This document shows positions 4,522-12,216 of a stretch of DNA of 12,231 nt, one piece after another. The stretch lies in the NCBI GenBank assembly GCA_900542805.1, contig UQOW01000028.1, positions 1-12,231 of the forward strand, read 5' to 3'. The translations under genes were made by a program, and so were the position numbers. The stretch comes from an uncultured Sutterella sp. (GTDB taxonomy: Bacteria; Pseudomonadota; Gammaproteobacteria; Burkholderiales; Burkholderiaceae_F). Numbering within the stretch: the stretch's first letter is position 1; each line of letters begins with the position of its first letter. The notes under the pieces are model-generated. The model did no database searches, was not told the origin of the DNA, and worked only from the letters and a program-made list of their open reading frames with translations.

Positions 4522-7476
4522 ATGGCCTGCACCCTTACCGGTATTCCCGGATTTGAACTGACACGCTCCGAAGAGCTTTTATCCGCCTATCGTCCCAAGC
4601 TCACGGATCTGCTGACGCGTCTCATGGGCCGAAAGGAAGCCGCGGCCTTCCTGCGCAGTCCGCGTGTGGCCGTCTACGGAACGCGTGAGGCCTTCCCGGA
4701 TCAAGTCCGTGAAGTTTGCTTTGCGTGCCCCTTGGCCCGTTACGCCGTGTATTACACGCCGACCGATCTCCTTTACATTGCGGCAAACGGTATCGATAAG
4801 CCCGGGTTTCTCCCTCAACTGCTTGCTGAGGTCGCAATTACTCCGTACATAGGATCCCTTGCTTATACGAAGTCCTACGATGCAGCGTGGGATGCTTTTA
4901 TCAAAAAAACGAACATGTCGCAGTTTTTGCCGCGAACAAACTTTCGCAATACCTTCGACCCGCACGGCATTCGAAATCGTAACGCCCAGATGTTCGTACA
5001 AGCACTGAGCTCTTGGGAAGAGACACTCTTTTCTGCTCGAAAAGACCCGAACCTTCCAATTTGCAAACTCGTAAAATTTGCTTTGAAAAACGCTGCCGAC
5101 TTTATCCGCCAAAGCCCCGAACCTTTCATCGGAAAGCATCGGAGAAAGTCGCGTCTTGCTGCAGACTGTTCTCTTTCGGCTGTTGTCAGCATTGCACCCT
5201 TTTCTTTACCTTCCCCGAAGGACATTTTCGGCGATAAAGCTGGCACGATTCTTACAAACGAACGCTTTGAGGCAGCGTTCACGACTCCGAAACTGCCGTG
5301 GACGCCCGGGCACCAGCCGGCTTGGTCAACAAGCCCCGACGATACCTTTCCCATCGATGACACAAAAACCGTGCGCCCGATAGCCGACTTGTCGTTACGT
5401 CCCTTTGCCCGCCTGCAGTCCAGAATGATTTATCCGGAAAACCTGGAACCGATTAATGCCGTCCGCACGTTTTCCGCCGATTTTCCCCAAAACGAGCTCG
5501 AGGTCGGAATCATCCTTCCGTTTGTGAAAAACACGATGTACACGATCTTGCAGATTACACACGTGCAGGTTGCGCCGAATCTGAATTGGGCCGTTCTCTC
5601 GTTGCTCCCTCAAAAAGCTAAGCGCCCGATTCGGGCTTTAAGTGCCACGTGGGGCATGCAGGCCGAGCGCTTAAAGACCGGATTTCACTACAGTGCGAGT
5701 CTTTCATTTTGGGCCAATGCCCTGACACTTGAAGTCCCGAAGCGCTTTACGTACGGCCCTTTGGAAAAATTCCCGATCCTAACGGTTCCTGCCGTTTTCG
5801 ATTGCAGGCTCGACAAGTGCACCTTCGCCGGCATTGACTATATCCTGATGCGTTGCTGCATTCGACAAGACACCGTAACGGTTGCCATCCCGAAAGCAGC
5901 TCTTCCGAAGGGTCGGATAAAAAAAGGCCAGACCGTGGCTCTCACGGGTTTTTACACGGTCGGAGAGCTCTGTGAAACCTCCTATGACTCAAACGTCCTT
6001 GAGGGCTTCAGCCGGGATGCCAATCAATTCCGCGCCAATCGCGCTATCTCCCGCTTCTCGTTTTCCAATCCCGGAATCGGTCTTTTCCATCAAGCAATGT
6101 CTATGCGTCCGACATCCGAAAGACTTCGCAAAGCGCGCCTGCACCTTATGTACGATGCGGCCGGTTACGACTACATGCCGGCCTGCGGACGTCTGGGAAT
6201 GTCTCTATTCCGTGCCAGCGCGGGAAATATCAAGGGAGAGGCGTTCGCCGCATATCTCCTCGGCAAAGCCGCAGCGCGTGAATATGTTCCGGCCATGCGC
6301 TTTTTAGCCTTAAGTCCGAGGACCAAAAACTTCGTGCCCGAGGACATTCGATGGGCTCTGACTGAAATCCTTGCCAAACGCTATAACGACAGCGACGCGC
6401 AGCTAGCCTACTACCGATACCTGCAATCGAAGACCGACAAGGCCGATGAGCGCAATCTTGCTTGGCTCGTTCAAAGTGCCGCCGGAGGCAACATGAAGGC
6501 CCTTTACGCCTTAGCGCGAGCCCATGCCCTCGGAATCGGTGCGACAAAAAATCCGGAACTCACACGCGGTCTGATTCTTTCGGCACTGACGCGCGGCGTG
6601 GAGTGTGCCAAATACTGGGCAGCGGGGCTGGCGTGTTTGGGCGATCGGTTTTTCACACTGTCGACTTCCGAAATCGAACAATCGCTGAAGCATTTTGCCC
6701 AAAGCGGATTGCCGGCCAATGTCCTTTTACTCGGTCTTTTCTACCAGTACGGGAAAACCGGGAACCCCAATGCCCCTCTCATTGCCTTTTGCTTATATCG
6801 TTGGATCGAACACACCCTTCATGATGAAGAGGCGCAGCATCTTCGCGAGTCCGTTCAGTCCGAATTAACGGTCGAGCACGTCGAACAAATGCCGATTTTC
6901 AATGTTTGGGAAGAATTGAACATCCCATGTCCGCCCGAAAGTCGACCAATCAGTTCGCTCACGGCTCCGCTTGAGACCGGAGCGATTAATCTGCACCCGT
7001 TCTTCCTAGAGCAGCTCGATCCGACCATGCGAACAACATCCGATACCATGCCGAGTGAGCGCTTGATGCGTCAACTGGCTTTTATGGCGGAAAATTCCCG
7101 TCCCGTTCGTTTGGGATTGCTACGCGACAATCCCCGCTCCGCCAACGATGTCGTCCGCTTGACCGGGCACGGCGTCGAAACCGACTGCACGACGCTTGAC
7201 CGCTCGATGCTACTTGTCACGGCCGTCCGCATCGATGACGGACAGCCTTGGGACGTTGCGGGCGTTTATCCGGTTTTCCAAGACGGCACACACATTCCCG
7301 TTTATCTTCACGGGGCTGCTCAGTCCGAACAAGGCGTCTGTGCTCTTTTGGGATTACGCCGTTTTCCGACACACGCGGACCGATGTCTTCGTTGCTTGCC
7401 TTCGACCCTTTATGGCCCGACCAACATAGTCTGTACCGCACAAACGAACGCTACAAAGCCGTTTTATACGGGCTGA
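4522..7476 (+). CDS. Large unknown protein with Sel1-like repeats and a beta-rich module
   Basis: A 984-residue protein of a family I do not recognise. There is no signal peptide and no clear membrane helix, so it is probably cytoplasmic. Three parts are visible: an alpha/beta N-terminal region (1-200) and a proline-rich linker (about 225-290); a mostly beta module (about 290-490) ending in VTVAIPKAALPKGRIKKGQTVAL (452-474); and helical Sel1-like repeats (about 535-770), for example AAGGNMKALYALARAHALGIGA (653-674). A second beta module starts near 830. Sel1-like repeats are protein-binding solenoids, which suggests a scaffold or adaptor role. The tail after about residue 944 is cysteine- and arginine-rich and unlike the rest. 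The next ORF, in the -1 frame, continues the module better, so this gene is probably frameshifted or split near 7345-7383. The ATG at 4522 has no recognisable Shine-Dalgarno sequence. Confidence 0.8.
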   Translation: MACTLTGIPGFELTRSEELLSAYRPKLTDLLTRLMGRKEAAAFLRSPRVAVYGTREAFPDQVREVCFACPLARYAVYYTPTDLLYIAANGIDKPGFLPQLLAEVAITPYIGSLAYTKSYDAAWDAFIKKTNMSQFLPRTNFRNTFDPHGIRNRNAQMFVQALSSWEETLFSARKDPNLPICKLVKFALKNAADFIRQSPEPFIGKHRRKSRLAADCSLSAVVSIAPFSLPSPKDIFGDKAGTILTNERFEAAFTTPKLPWTPGHQPAWSTSPDDTFPIDDTKTVRPIADLSLRPFARLQSRMIYPENLEPINAVRTFSADFPQNELEVGIILPFVKNTMYTILQITHVQVAPNLNWAVLSLLPQKAKRPIRALSATWGMQAERLKTGFHYSASLSFWANALTLEVPKRFTYGPLEKFPILTVPAVFDCRLDKCTFAGIDYILMRCCIRQDTVTVAIPKAALPKGRIKKGQTVALTGFYTVGELCETSYDSNVLEGFSRDANQFRANRAISRFSFSNPGIGLFHQAMSMRPTSERLRKARLHLMYDAAGYDYMPACGRLGMSLFRASAGNIKGEAFAAYLLGKAAAREYVPAMRFLALSPRTKNFVPEDIRWALTEILAKRYNDSDAQLAYYRYLQSKTDKADERNLAWLVQSAAGGNMKALYALARAHALGIGATKNPELTRGLILSALTRGVECAKYWAAGLACLGDRFFTLSTSEIEQSLKHFAQSGLPANVLLLGLFYQYGKTGNPNAPLIAFCLYRWIEHTLHDEEAQHLRESVQSELTVEHVEQMPIFNVWEELNIPCPPESRPISSLTAPLETGAINLHPFFLEQLDPTMRTTSDTMPSERLMRQLAFMAENSRPVRLGLLRDNPRSANDVVRLTGHGVETDCTTLDRSMLLVTAVRIDDGQPWDVAGVYPVFQDGTHIPVYLHGAAQSEQGVCALLGLRRFPTHADRCLRCLPSTLYGPTNIVCTAQTNATKPFYTG

Positions 7477-7868
7477 CCGATCATATTCGCCGCCCGGGTT
7501 CGGACTTTTTCGAGGCGATTCCGCCGGGAGTCATTCATAAGTTGCGCGAAGCCGATGCCGACGTTCGCTCTGCCAAGAGCCTTGTCGGGTTCTCGCCGGT
7601 TGACGTCTCCAATGCCCTGTACCTCATCAGCAGCACCATACGCGCCGTTGATTTGGATTACACGCAAGTGTTTTCCATCCCCTATGCGAGAGTCCAGGTC
7701 GATTCGTTCCTTTCCAAGGACTACTCGGCCGAACCTTTTGTTTTATATGTTCCGAAGGAGCACTTCCTAAAAGAAGGATTGAAAGTCGGAGATCGCATTC
7801 AAGCGGCGTTCGAGCTTTCCGTATACATCGACAGCGTTGAGAAAAAACCGAAGGTAACCCTAAATTGA
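7383..7868 (+). CDS. Unknown protein, probable C-terminal part of the preceding gene
   Basis: A 161-residue frame from ATG 7383, overlapping the previous gene by 94 bases in the -1 frame; the frame is open back to at least 7248. It has no ribosome site worth the name. Residues 120-145 (FVLYVPKEHFLKEGLKVGDR...) resemble residues 451-477 of the upstream protein (TVTVAIPKAALPKGRIKKGQ...), and RTNERYKAVLYGL (19-31) can be laid on KTGFHYSASLSFW (385-397). These similarities put this ORF at the end of a second copy of the beta module whose first half is at the C-terminus of the upstream ORF. So it is either a fragment separated by a one-base deletion, the product of ribosomal frameshifting, or a separately started subunit. 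The function is unknown. Its TGA stop overlaps the TTG start of the next gene. Confidence 0.6.
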   Translation: MSSLLAFDPLWPDQHSLYRTNERYKAVLYGLTDHIRRPGSDFFEAIPPGVIHKLREADADVRSAKSLVGFSPVDVSNALYLISSTIRAVDLDYTQVFSIPYARVQVDSFLSKDYSAEPFVLYVPKEHFLKEGLKVGDRIQAAFELSVYIDSVEKKPKVTLN

Positions 7869-9127
7869 GGATATCTCTTTGTCTTGCATTTGCGTGTCTT
7901 GCCGCCCTCATTACAGGCGGTTCGGCCCTGGCCTTAGAAAGCCGCCTGCCGTACGCCGCAAGCCTTCCCGAGCCGGACGAGCAAAGCGCACGGGCCCTGG
8001 CCTATATCGAAGCTTCGCGCACCGGATCAACGCTCTTGCAAAGAATTGAAAGCGAGAGCTTTGCGCTTGAACTGACGGATCGGGAAACGAAAATTGCGAA
8101 CTTATCGGGCGCCTCCGACCGGGTCTTATCGGACTTTCAGCGGCTTCTTGTGACCGAGGGCTTCGATGCCTTCAATATCCTGAGTGCCGGTTCGACCCCG
8201 CGTTTTAAGACGCGCCTTAAGCACTCGGTGTGCGTTGTCTTGCAAACCAAGAAAAAACAAGCGAAAACTCCGAAGCCGATTCTGATTACGTCCGATCTTT
8301 CGGATGTGAAAACAACAGCCGCTGCCTTCGGACTTGCCAAACTTTTCGAAGATTTTCGCATCGAAGCTCAAACGCCACTTTGGATCTGCGCCCGGTCCGA
8401 CAACCCGGCCTCCTCGGGCGAACTTGCCGGAAAAGCGCACTTTGCGTCCAACATTCTTTTAAGCGGAGCCTCTCCGAATGCGTTTATCAACTACCTCGGT
8501 CAGGTATCCACGCGTTTACTTTTCCGAGAGCGTGCCTGGGAGTGGATTCGAGACGATTCGAACAGAGCACAAAAAGTTGCCGATCAGGTTATAGAGCGTC
8601 TCTCGAACACAAAAAGCCGCTGGGATACCGACAAAACTTCACCGTGGTCCCAAACACAACTGACTGCCGTGCAATGCAAAAAGTCGTTCATCTCCTCGGT
8701 ACGCAACACCTGCTGGTTTGACGTGACCGTAACGTCTCGCAGTCAAGTGGTACTGTCGGAGCGAACGGAAGAACTCCTGAACCTCGCACTGAACGAGACT
8801 CGGAAGGCCAATAAGAGCTTGGGCTCACCGAAGGGAAGGCCGGCCGTCACTCTGTCGCTTCCGAAAAACAGTCACATTAAACCGGTCGCAGGCGACCCTG
8901 AAAAACTCCGGGCTCTCATAGCCTGGCGAGCCTCTTTAACGCAAACACCGAATCGAGCCGGATATCTGAGCGGTCGCTTTATCCGGCCGCACGTTGTCGG
9001 TGACAAAGCTCAGGCAATTCCGCTTCTGACGCTTTCGGTCTACGGGAAAGAAAAGAAAGAGACAACGTCGCTTCTGACAATCCTTGCCAAGACCTTGCTT
9101 CTCTTGGCCGATTCCCAATTGCAATAA
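7865..9127 (+). CDS. Secreted degenerate M20-peptidase-like protein, probably not catalytic
   Basis: A 420-residue protein with a clear N-terminal signal peptide: hydrophobic stretch from about residue 3 to 17 and likely cleavage after ALA (21-23). No lipobox precedes either early cysteine, so a periplasmic or secreted protein is expected. The mature part follows the order of an M20 peptidase: an N-terminal helical segment (44-105), a strand and helix (PILITSDLSDVKTTAAAFGL, 138-157), and a strand at the catalytic-glutamate position (TPLWICARSDNPASS, 170-184). A dimerisation-like domain follows (about 212-335, with RNTCWFDVTVTS at 280-291), then a return to the first domain. The GHxDxV, EE and C-terminal histidine metal ligands cannot be found, so it is likely a binding pseudo-enzyme. 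The start is TTG at 7865, overlapping the previous TGA, with GAAGG upstream (7850-7854). The M20 assignment rests on pattern alone. Confidence 0.72.
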   Translation: MRISLCLAFACLAALITGGSALALESRLPYAASLPEPDEQSARALAYIEASRTGSTLLQRIESESFALELTDRETKIANLSGASDRVLSDFQRLLVTEGFDAFNILSAGSTPRFKTRLKHSVCVVLQTKKKQAKTPKPILITSDLSDVKTTAAAFGLAKLFEDFRIEAQTPLWICARSDNPASSGELAGKAHFASNILLSGASPNAFINYLGQVSTRLLFRERAWEWIRDDSNRAQKVADQVIERLSNTKSRWDTDKTSPWSQTQLTAVQCKKSFISSVRNTCWFDVTVTSRSQVVLSERTEELLNLALNETRKANKSLGSPKGRPAVTLSLPKNSHIKPVAGDPEKLRALIAWRASLTQTPNRAGYLSGRFIRPHVVGDKAQAIPLLTLSVYGKEKKETTSLLTILAKTLLLLADSQLQ

Positions 9128-9173
9128 CTCGGTCTTTAGCGCCGACATGTCCGCCCTTGACACTTCACCCTCG

Positions 9174-9211
9174 AAAAAAACACCCTTTGAAGCATTGAGC
9201 CCCAAAGGGTG
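9174..9211 (-). terminator. Bidirectional terminator between convergent operons
   Basis: CACCCTTTG (9181-9189) and CAAAGGGTG (9203-9211) form a perfect 9-bp stem with a 13-nt loop. On the minus strand seven T follow immediately (complement of A9174-A9180), a strong terminator for serS, whose stop is 72 bases before the stem. On the plus strand GAATG and then five T (9216-9220) follow, so it can also end the 4522-9127 block, more weakly. Confidence 0.85.
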
Positions 9212-9222
9212 AATGTTTTTCC

Positions 9223-9267
9223 GTTAACAGCCTAGATGACGATATTGCCTTACGTCTAGCGGTAAAC
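9223..9267. repeat. Imperfect hairpin downstream of serS
   Basis: The arms at 9223-9236 (GTTAACAGCCTAGA) and 9255-9267 (TCTAGCGGTAAAC) pair over about eleven positions with two mismatches and one bulge. It lies in the 3' untranslated region of serS, between stop and terminator, with no T-run. It may stabilise the mRNA end. GTTAACAGC and GTAAACAGC also form a near direct repeat at its edges (9223-9231 and 9262-9270). Confidence 0.35.
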
Positions 9268-9282
9268 AGCTTTGACGCAGGT

Positions 9283-10581
9283 TTAGGCCTTATTGGGAAT
9301 GAGTTTTTCAAGTCCCCCCATATAAGGACGCAACACCTCGGGAACCGTAACCGACCCGTCGGCGTTCTGGTAGTTTTCAAGCACGGCCACGAGCGTACGG
9401 CCCACCGCAAGTCCCGAACCGTTCAGCGTGTGCACATAGTGGGGTTTGCCGTCTGCTCCCTTGTACCGGGTTCCCATACGACGCGCCTGGAAGGCCTCGC
9501 AGTTCGAGCAGGAACTGATTTCGCGGTACGTATTCTGTCCGGGCAACCAGACTTCCAAGTCATAGGTCTTAGCCGAACTAAAGCCCATATCCCCCGTGCA
9601 AAGCAAAACGACACGGTACGGAAGCCCGAGCTTTTGCAAAATCACTTCAGCATTGTGCGTGAGTTCCTCCAAGTGCTCATAGCTATCGTTCTCACGCGTA
9701 ATCCGAACCATTTCGACCTTGTCGAATTGGTGTTGACGAATCATGCCGCGCGTATCACGACCGTAGGCACCGGCTTCCGATCTGAAGCACGGCGTGTGTG
9801 CCGTCACCTTAATCGGCAAGTCCGAATCCTTGAGCATCAGACCGGAAACCTGATTGGTCAAGGTCACTTCCGCTGTCGGAATCAGGTAGAGAAGATCGCC
9901 TTTACCTTGCTGACCACCCTTTTTCGCGGCGAACAAATCTTCTTCAAACTTCGGCAACTGCCCCGTTCCGCGCATCGTATCGGCCGTCACGATGTACGGC
10001 GTGTAGCACTCGGTATAGCCATGGAGTTGCGTGTGCGTATCGAGCATGAACTGCGCAATCGCACGGTGCAGTCGTGCGACCTGTCCTTTCATAAAGCAAA
10101 AGCGAGCACCCGACAATTTGGCGGCAACGTCAAAATCCATCCCTAAAGGAGCGCCGACATCGACGTGATCCTTAATCGGGAAATCAAACTTGCGGGGCTC
10201 ACCCCAACGACGCTGCTCGACATTGTCGCGCTCGTCACGACCGACGGGAACCGAAGAATCGGGAAGATTCGGAATGCGCATCAAAAGGTCCGTGAGACGA
10301 GAACGCACGTCGGCCAGTTCGTTTTCCAAATCGGCCAATTCACAGGGAATCGTCGCGGCTTTCTTCATCAACTCGGAGGCATCCTGTCCGGCCTTCTTCG
10401 CCTGTCCGATTTGTTTTGACAAACTGTTGCGCTCGGCCTGAAGGACTTCGGTCTTGGTCTGAACGGCCTTGCGTTCTTCTTCCAGTGCGTTGAACTCCTT
10501 TTCCGGGAAGGCAAAAGATCTCGTCGCTAAGCGAGCGATGACTTCCGGTAGGTTCTTACGAAGAAGATTAATATCGAGCAT
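9283..10581 (-). CDS. serS: Serine--tRNA ligase
   Basis: Charges tRNA-Ser (and the selenocysteine tRNA where present) with serine, using ATP, in the cytoplasm. The protein has 432 residues, close to the 430 of E. coli. The start MLDINLLRKN (ATG 10579-10581) has GGAG nine bases upstream (10591-10594); a further 16 codons are open upstream but lack a ribosome site and do not fit the family's N-terminus. Residues 27-100 are the charged coiled-coil arm that grips the long variable arm of tRNA-Ser. The class II core has TAEV (236-239) for the serine pocket, motif 2 FRSEAGAYGRDTRG (266-279) and motif 3 NGSGLAVGRTLVAVLEN (387-403). It follows rarA by 122 bases with no terminator visible between, so it is probably co-transcribed; TTGACT on the minus strand in this gap could be a -35 box, but no fitting -10 box is seen. 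Confidence 0.98.
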   Translation of the reverse strand: MLDINLLRKNLPEVIARLATRSFAFPEKEFNALEEERKAVQTKTEVLQAERNSLSKQIGQAKKAGQDASELMKKAATIPCELADLENELADVRSRLTDLLMRIPNLPDSSVPVGRDERDNVEQRRWGEPRKFDFPIKDHVDVGAPLGMDFDVAAKLSGARFCFMKGQVARLHRAIAQFMLDTHTQLHGYTECYTPYIVTADTMRGTGQLPKFEEDLFAAKKGGQQGKGDLLYLIPTAEVTLTNQVSGLMLKDSDLPIKVTAHTPCFRSEAGAYGRDTRGMIRQHQFDKVEMVRITRENDSYEHLEELTHNAEVILQKLGLPYRVVLLCTGDMGFSSAKTYDLEVWLPGQNTYREISSCSNCEAFQARRMGTRYKGADGKPHYVHTLNGSGLAVGRTLVAVLENYQNADGSVTVPEVLRPYMGGLEKLIPNKA

Positions 10582-10703
10582 TCGTATGTTCTCCAAATCA
10601 CGGCGCGGGGCGCTTTTGCATCCGAACAAAAGTCCCGTCGCTCAAAGTCAAGTTTCGTAATTTTCGTCCCTTTGTTCGGCAACTGCAAATTTCCGCAAAA
10701 GCT

Positions 10704-12083
10704 TTAATGCCGTGCCTTGCCCGAGCGTCGCGCATTCTCATCTAAGGCACGCAGTCTTTGAAGCTTTTCGGCAATCTTAATTTCAAGCCCGCGATCGGTC
10801 GGCTCATACCAATGCATCGCCTCAAGGCCCTCGGGTAGATACGTCTCACCTGCGGCATACGCCCCTTCTTCGTCATGCGCATAGCGGTACCCGGCGTGGT
10901 ACCCGAGCTCTTTCATCAGTTTCGTGGGGGCATTTCTCAAATGCATAGGCACAGGTCGCGTACCGTCTTCCTTAACGAAGGCTCGAACGGCATTAAAGGC
11001 CGTGTATACGGAATTGCTCTTGGGGGCGACGGCCATGTAGACCACGGCCTGAGCAATAGCAAGTTCCCCTTCCGGGCTACCGAGTCGCTCGTAGATATCA
11101 GCAGCATTTAACGCAAGTTCCGTTGCTCTCGGATCGGCGAGCGAGACGTCTTCGACGGCCATGCGAATGACTCGGCGGGCGATATAACGCGGGTCGCACC
11201 CGCCGTCGAGCATACGCACAAGCCAATAAAGAGATGCGTCCGGGTTCGAACCGCGCACGCTCTTATGTAGAGCGCTGATTTGGTCGTAAAAGTTTTCTCC
11301 GCCTTTATCAAAGCGTCGTAATGTCGCCGGAAGCGTTTTGCGCAAAAACTCCGCCGTCAGAACCTTCACGGAACGGTCTCGCGCCATTCCGCTTGCGACA
11401 TCGAGAGCATTTAAAAGGCGTCTGGCGTCGCCGTCGGCCAAATCAATCAAAATTTCACGGGCCTTGGGATCAACCGACACGAAGGTGACCTGCGTTTTTA
11501 ACGCACGGTCTAAAAGCTCATTTAAATCATCGCGTGTCAAGCTCTCGAGCACGTAAACGGCAGAGCGGCTTAACAGTGCGGAATTGACCTCAAAGGAGGG
11601 GTTTTCCGTTGTCGCCCCGACAAAAACAAAAAGACCGCTTTCGACATGCGGCAAGAAAGCGTCTTGCTGACTTTTGTTAAAGCGATGCACTTCGTCGACA
11701 AAAACGAGCGTGGGTTTGCCGGTTTGAGCCATGTGAAGTTTGGCGGACTCAACGGCCTCGCGAATTTCTTTGACGCCGCTTAAAACGGCGGAAATCGCGA
11801 TGTAGGGCAATCCGAAGGCATCGGCCATCAGTCGCGCGAGTGTCGTTTTACCGACCCCCGGGGGACCCCACAGAATCATCGAATGAGGGCGCTTGGTCTC
11901 AAAGGCCACCCGCAAAGGCTGCCCCGGTGCAATCAGTTTTTTTTGTCCCACGACCTCCTCGATGGATTTCGGACGCATACGATCGGCCAAGGGTCGTAGC
12001 GTTTCATCGGGAACGGCAGGCGCGTCGTGCGATAAAGGATGCAACTCCGTGACCGGGTCGTTATCAAATAAGTCTTGAGTCAT
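10704..12083 (-). CDS. rarA: Replication-associated recombination protein A (RarA/MgsA AAA+ ATPase)
   Basis: A 459-residue AAA+ ATPase of the RarA/Mgs1/WRNIP1 family, related to clamp-loader subunits. It acts at stalled replication forks, with single-stranded-DNA-binding protein. The N-terminal LFDNDP tail is followed by the family phrase PLADRMRPKSIEEVVGQ (31-47). Walker A is GPPGVGKTT (73-81) and Walker B LVFVDEVHRF (126-135). The sensor 1 region is GATTENPSF, the arginine-finger region NSALLSRS follows, and the C-terminal helical tetramerisation domain includes KELGYHAGYRYAHDEEGAY. The start is taken as ATG 12081-12083; TTG two codons earlier (12089) is possible. Neither has a clear Shine-Dalgarno site. 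The order rarA-serS is conserved in many proteobacteria, usually after lolA, but here a 5S rRNA gene lies upstream instead. Confidence 0.96.
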   Translation of the reverse strand: MTQDLFDNDPVTELHPLSHDAPAVPDETLRPLADRMRPKSIEEVVGQKKLIAPGQPLRVAFETKRPHSMILWGPPGVGKTTLARLMADAFGLPYIAISAVLSGVKEIREAVESAKLHMAQTGKPTLVFVDEVHRFNKSQQDAFLPHVESGLFVFVGATTENPSFEVNSALLSRSAVYVLESLTRDDLNELLDRALKTQVTFVSVDPKAREILIDLADGDARRLLNALDVASGMARDRSVKVLTAEFLRKTLPATLRRFDKGGENFYDQISALHKSVRGSNPDASLYWLVRMLDGGCDPRYIARRVIRMAVEDVSLADPRATELALNAADIYERLGSPEGELAIAQAVVYMAVAPKSNSVYTAFNAVRAFVKEDGTRPVPMHLRNAPTKLMKELGYHAGYRYAHDEEGAYAAGETYLPEGLEAMHWYEPTDRGLEIKIAEKLQRLRALDENARRSGKARH

Positions 12084-12128
12084 ACTCAAAAATCGCTATA
12101 GGAAAGGACCGGCAACTTCAAAAAACGA

Positions 12129-12137
12129 ATTCTAACA
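12129..12137 (-). promoter_or_regulatory. Candidate extended -10 promoter of rarA
   Basis: On the minus strand TGTTAGAAT is an extended -10 element (TGn followed by TAGAAT). No convincing -35 box stands 17 bases upstream, which extended -10 promoters tolerate. Transcription would start near 12122, about 38 bases before the rarA ATG. TATAGC at 12095-12100 is a weaker alternative that would give an almost leaderless mRNA. Confidence 0.35.
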
Positions 12138-12171
12138 ACACGGGAGGTTGTCTCGGACAGTTTCAGAGAAG

Positions 12172-12206
12172 AAAAACCCCCGCTTCCTGGAGGGAAACGA
12201 GGGTTT
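12172..12206 (-). terminator. Rho-independent terminator of the rRNA operon
   Basis: AAACCCCCG (12174-12182) pairs with CGAGGGTTT (12198-12206) with one G-U, and the stem goes on as CTTCC with GGAAA around a 5-nt loop, about 14 continuous pairs. On the minus strand it ends in a run of five T. It starts ten bases beyond the 5S rRNA end and should close the rRNA transcript before rarA. Confidence 0.9.
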
Positions 12207-12216
12207 AAAAGGGAAA

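Noticed and set aside
4579..5139. 186-codon minus-strand open frame inside the large unknown gene
   Set aside because: It has no ribosome site, overlaps another minus-strand frame, and the plus-strand frame is far longer and has recognisable repeats.
7345..7370. Canonical programmed -1 slippery heptamer
   Set aside because: The T4 runs do not fit X-XXY-YYZ in the reading frame and no clear stimulatory stem was identified, so a mutation or read error is as likely.
7865..7935. Lipoprotein signal in the third gene of the unknown block
   Set aside because: Neither Cys6 nor Cys11 is preceded by a lipobox; the c-region ending ALA fits signal peptidase I.
9430..10146. 238-codon plus-strand open frame inside serS
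   Set aside because: It is opposite a fully conserved seryl-tRNA synthetase and its translation matches no family; a shadow of the real gene.
10582..10629. Upstream extension of serS by 16 codons
   Set aside because: The family begins at MLD(I/P)N-type sequences, and GGAG supports the ATG at 10581.
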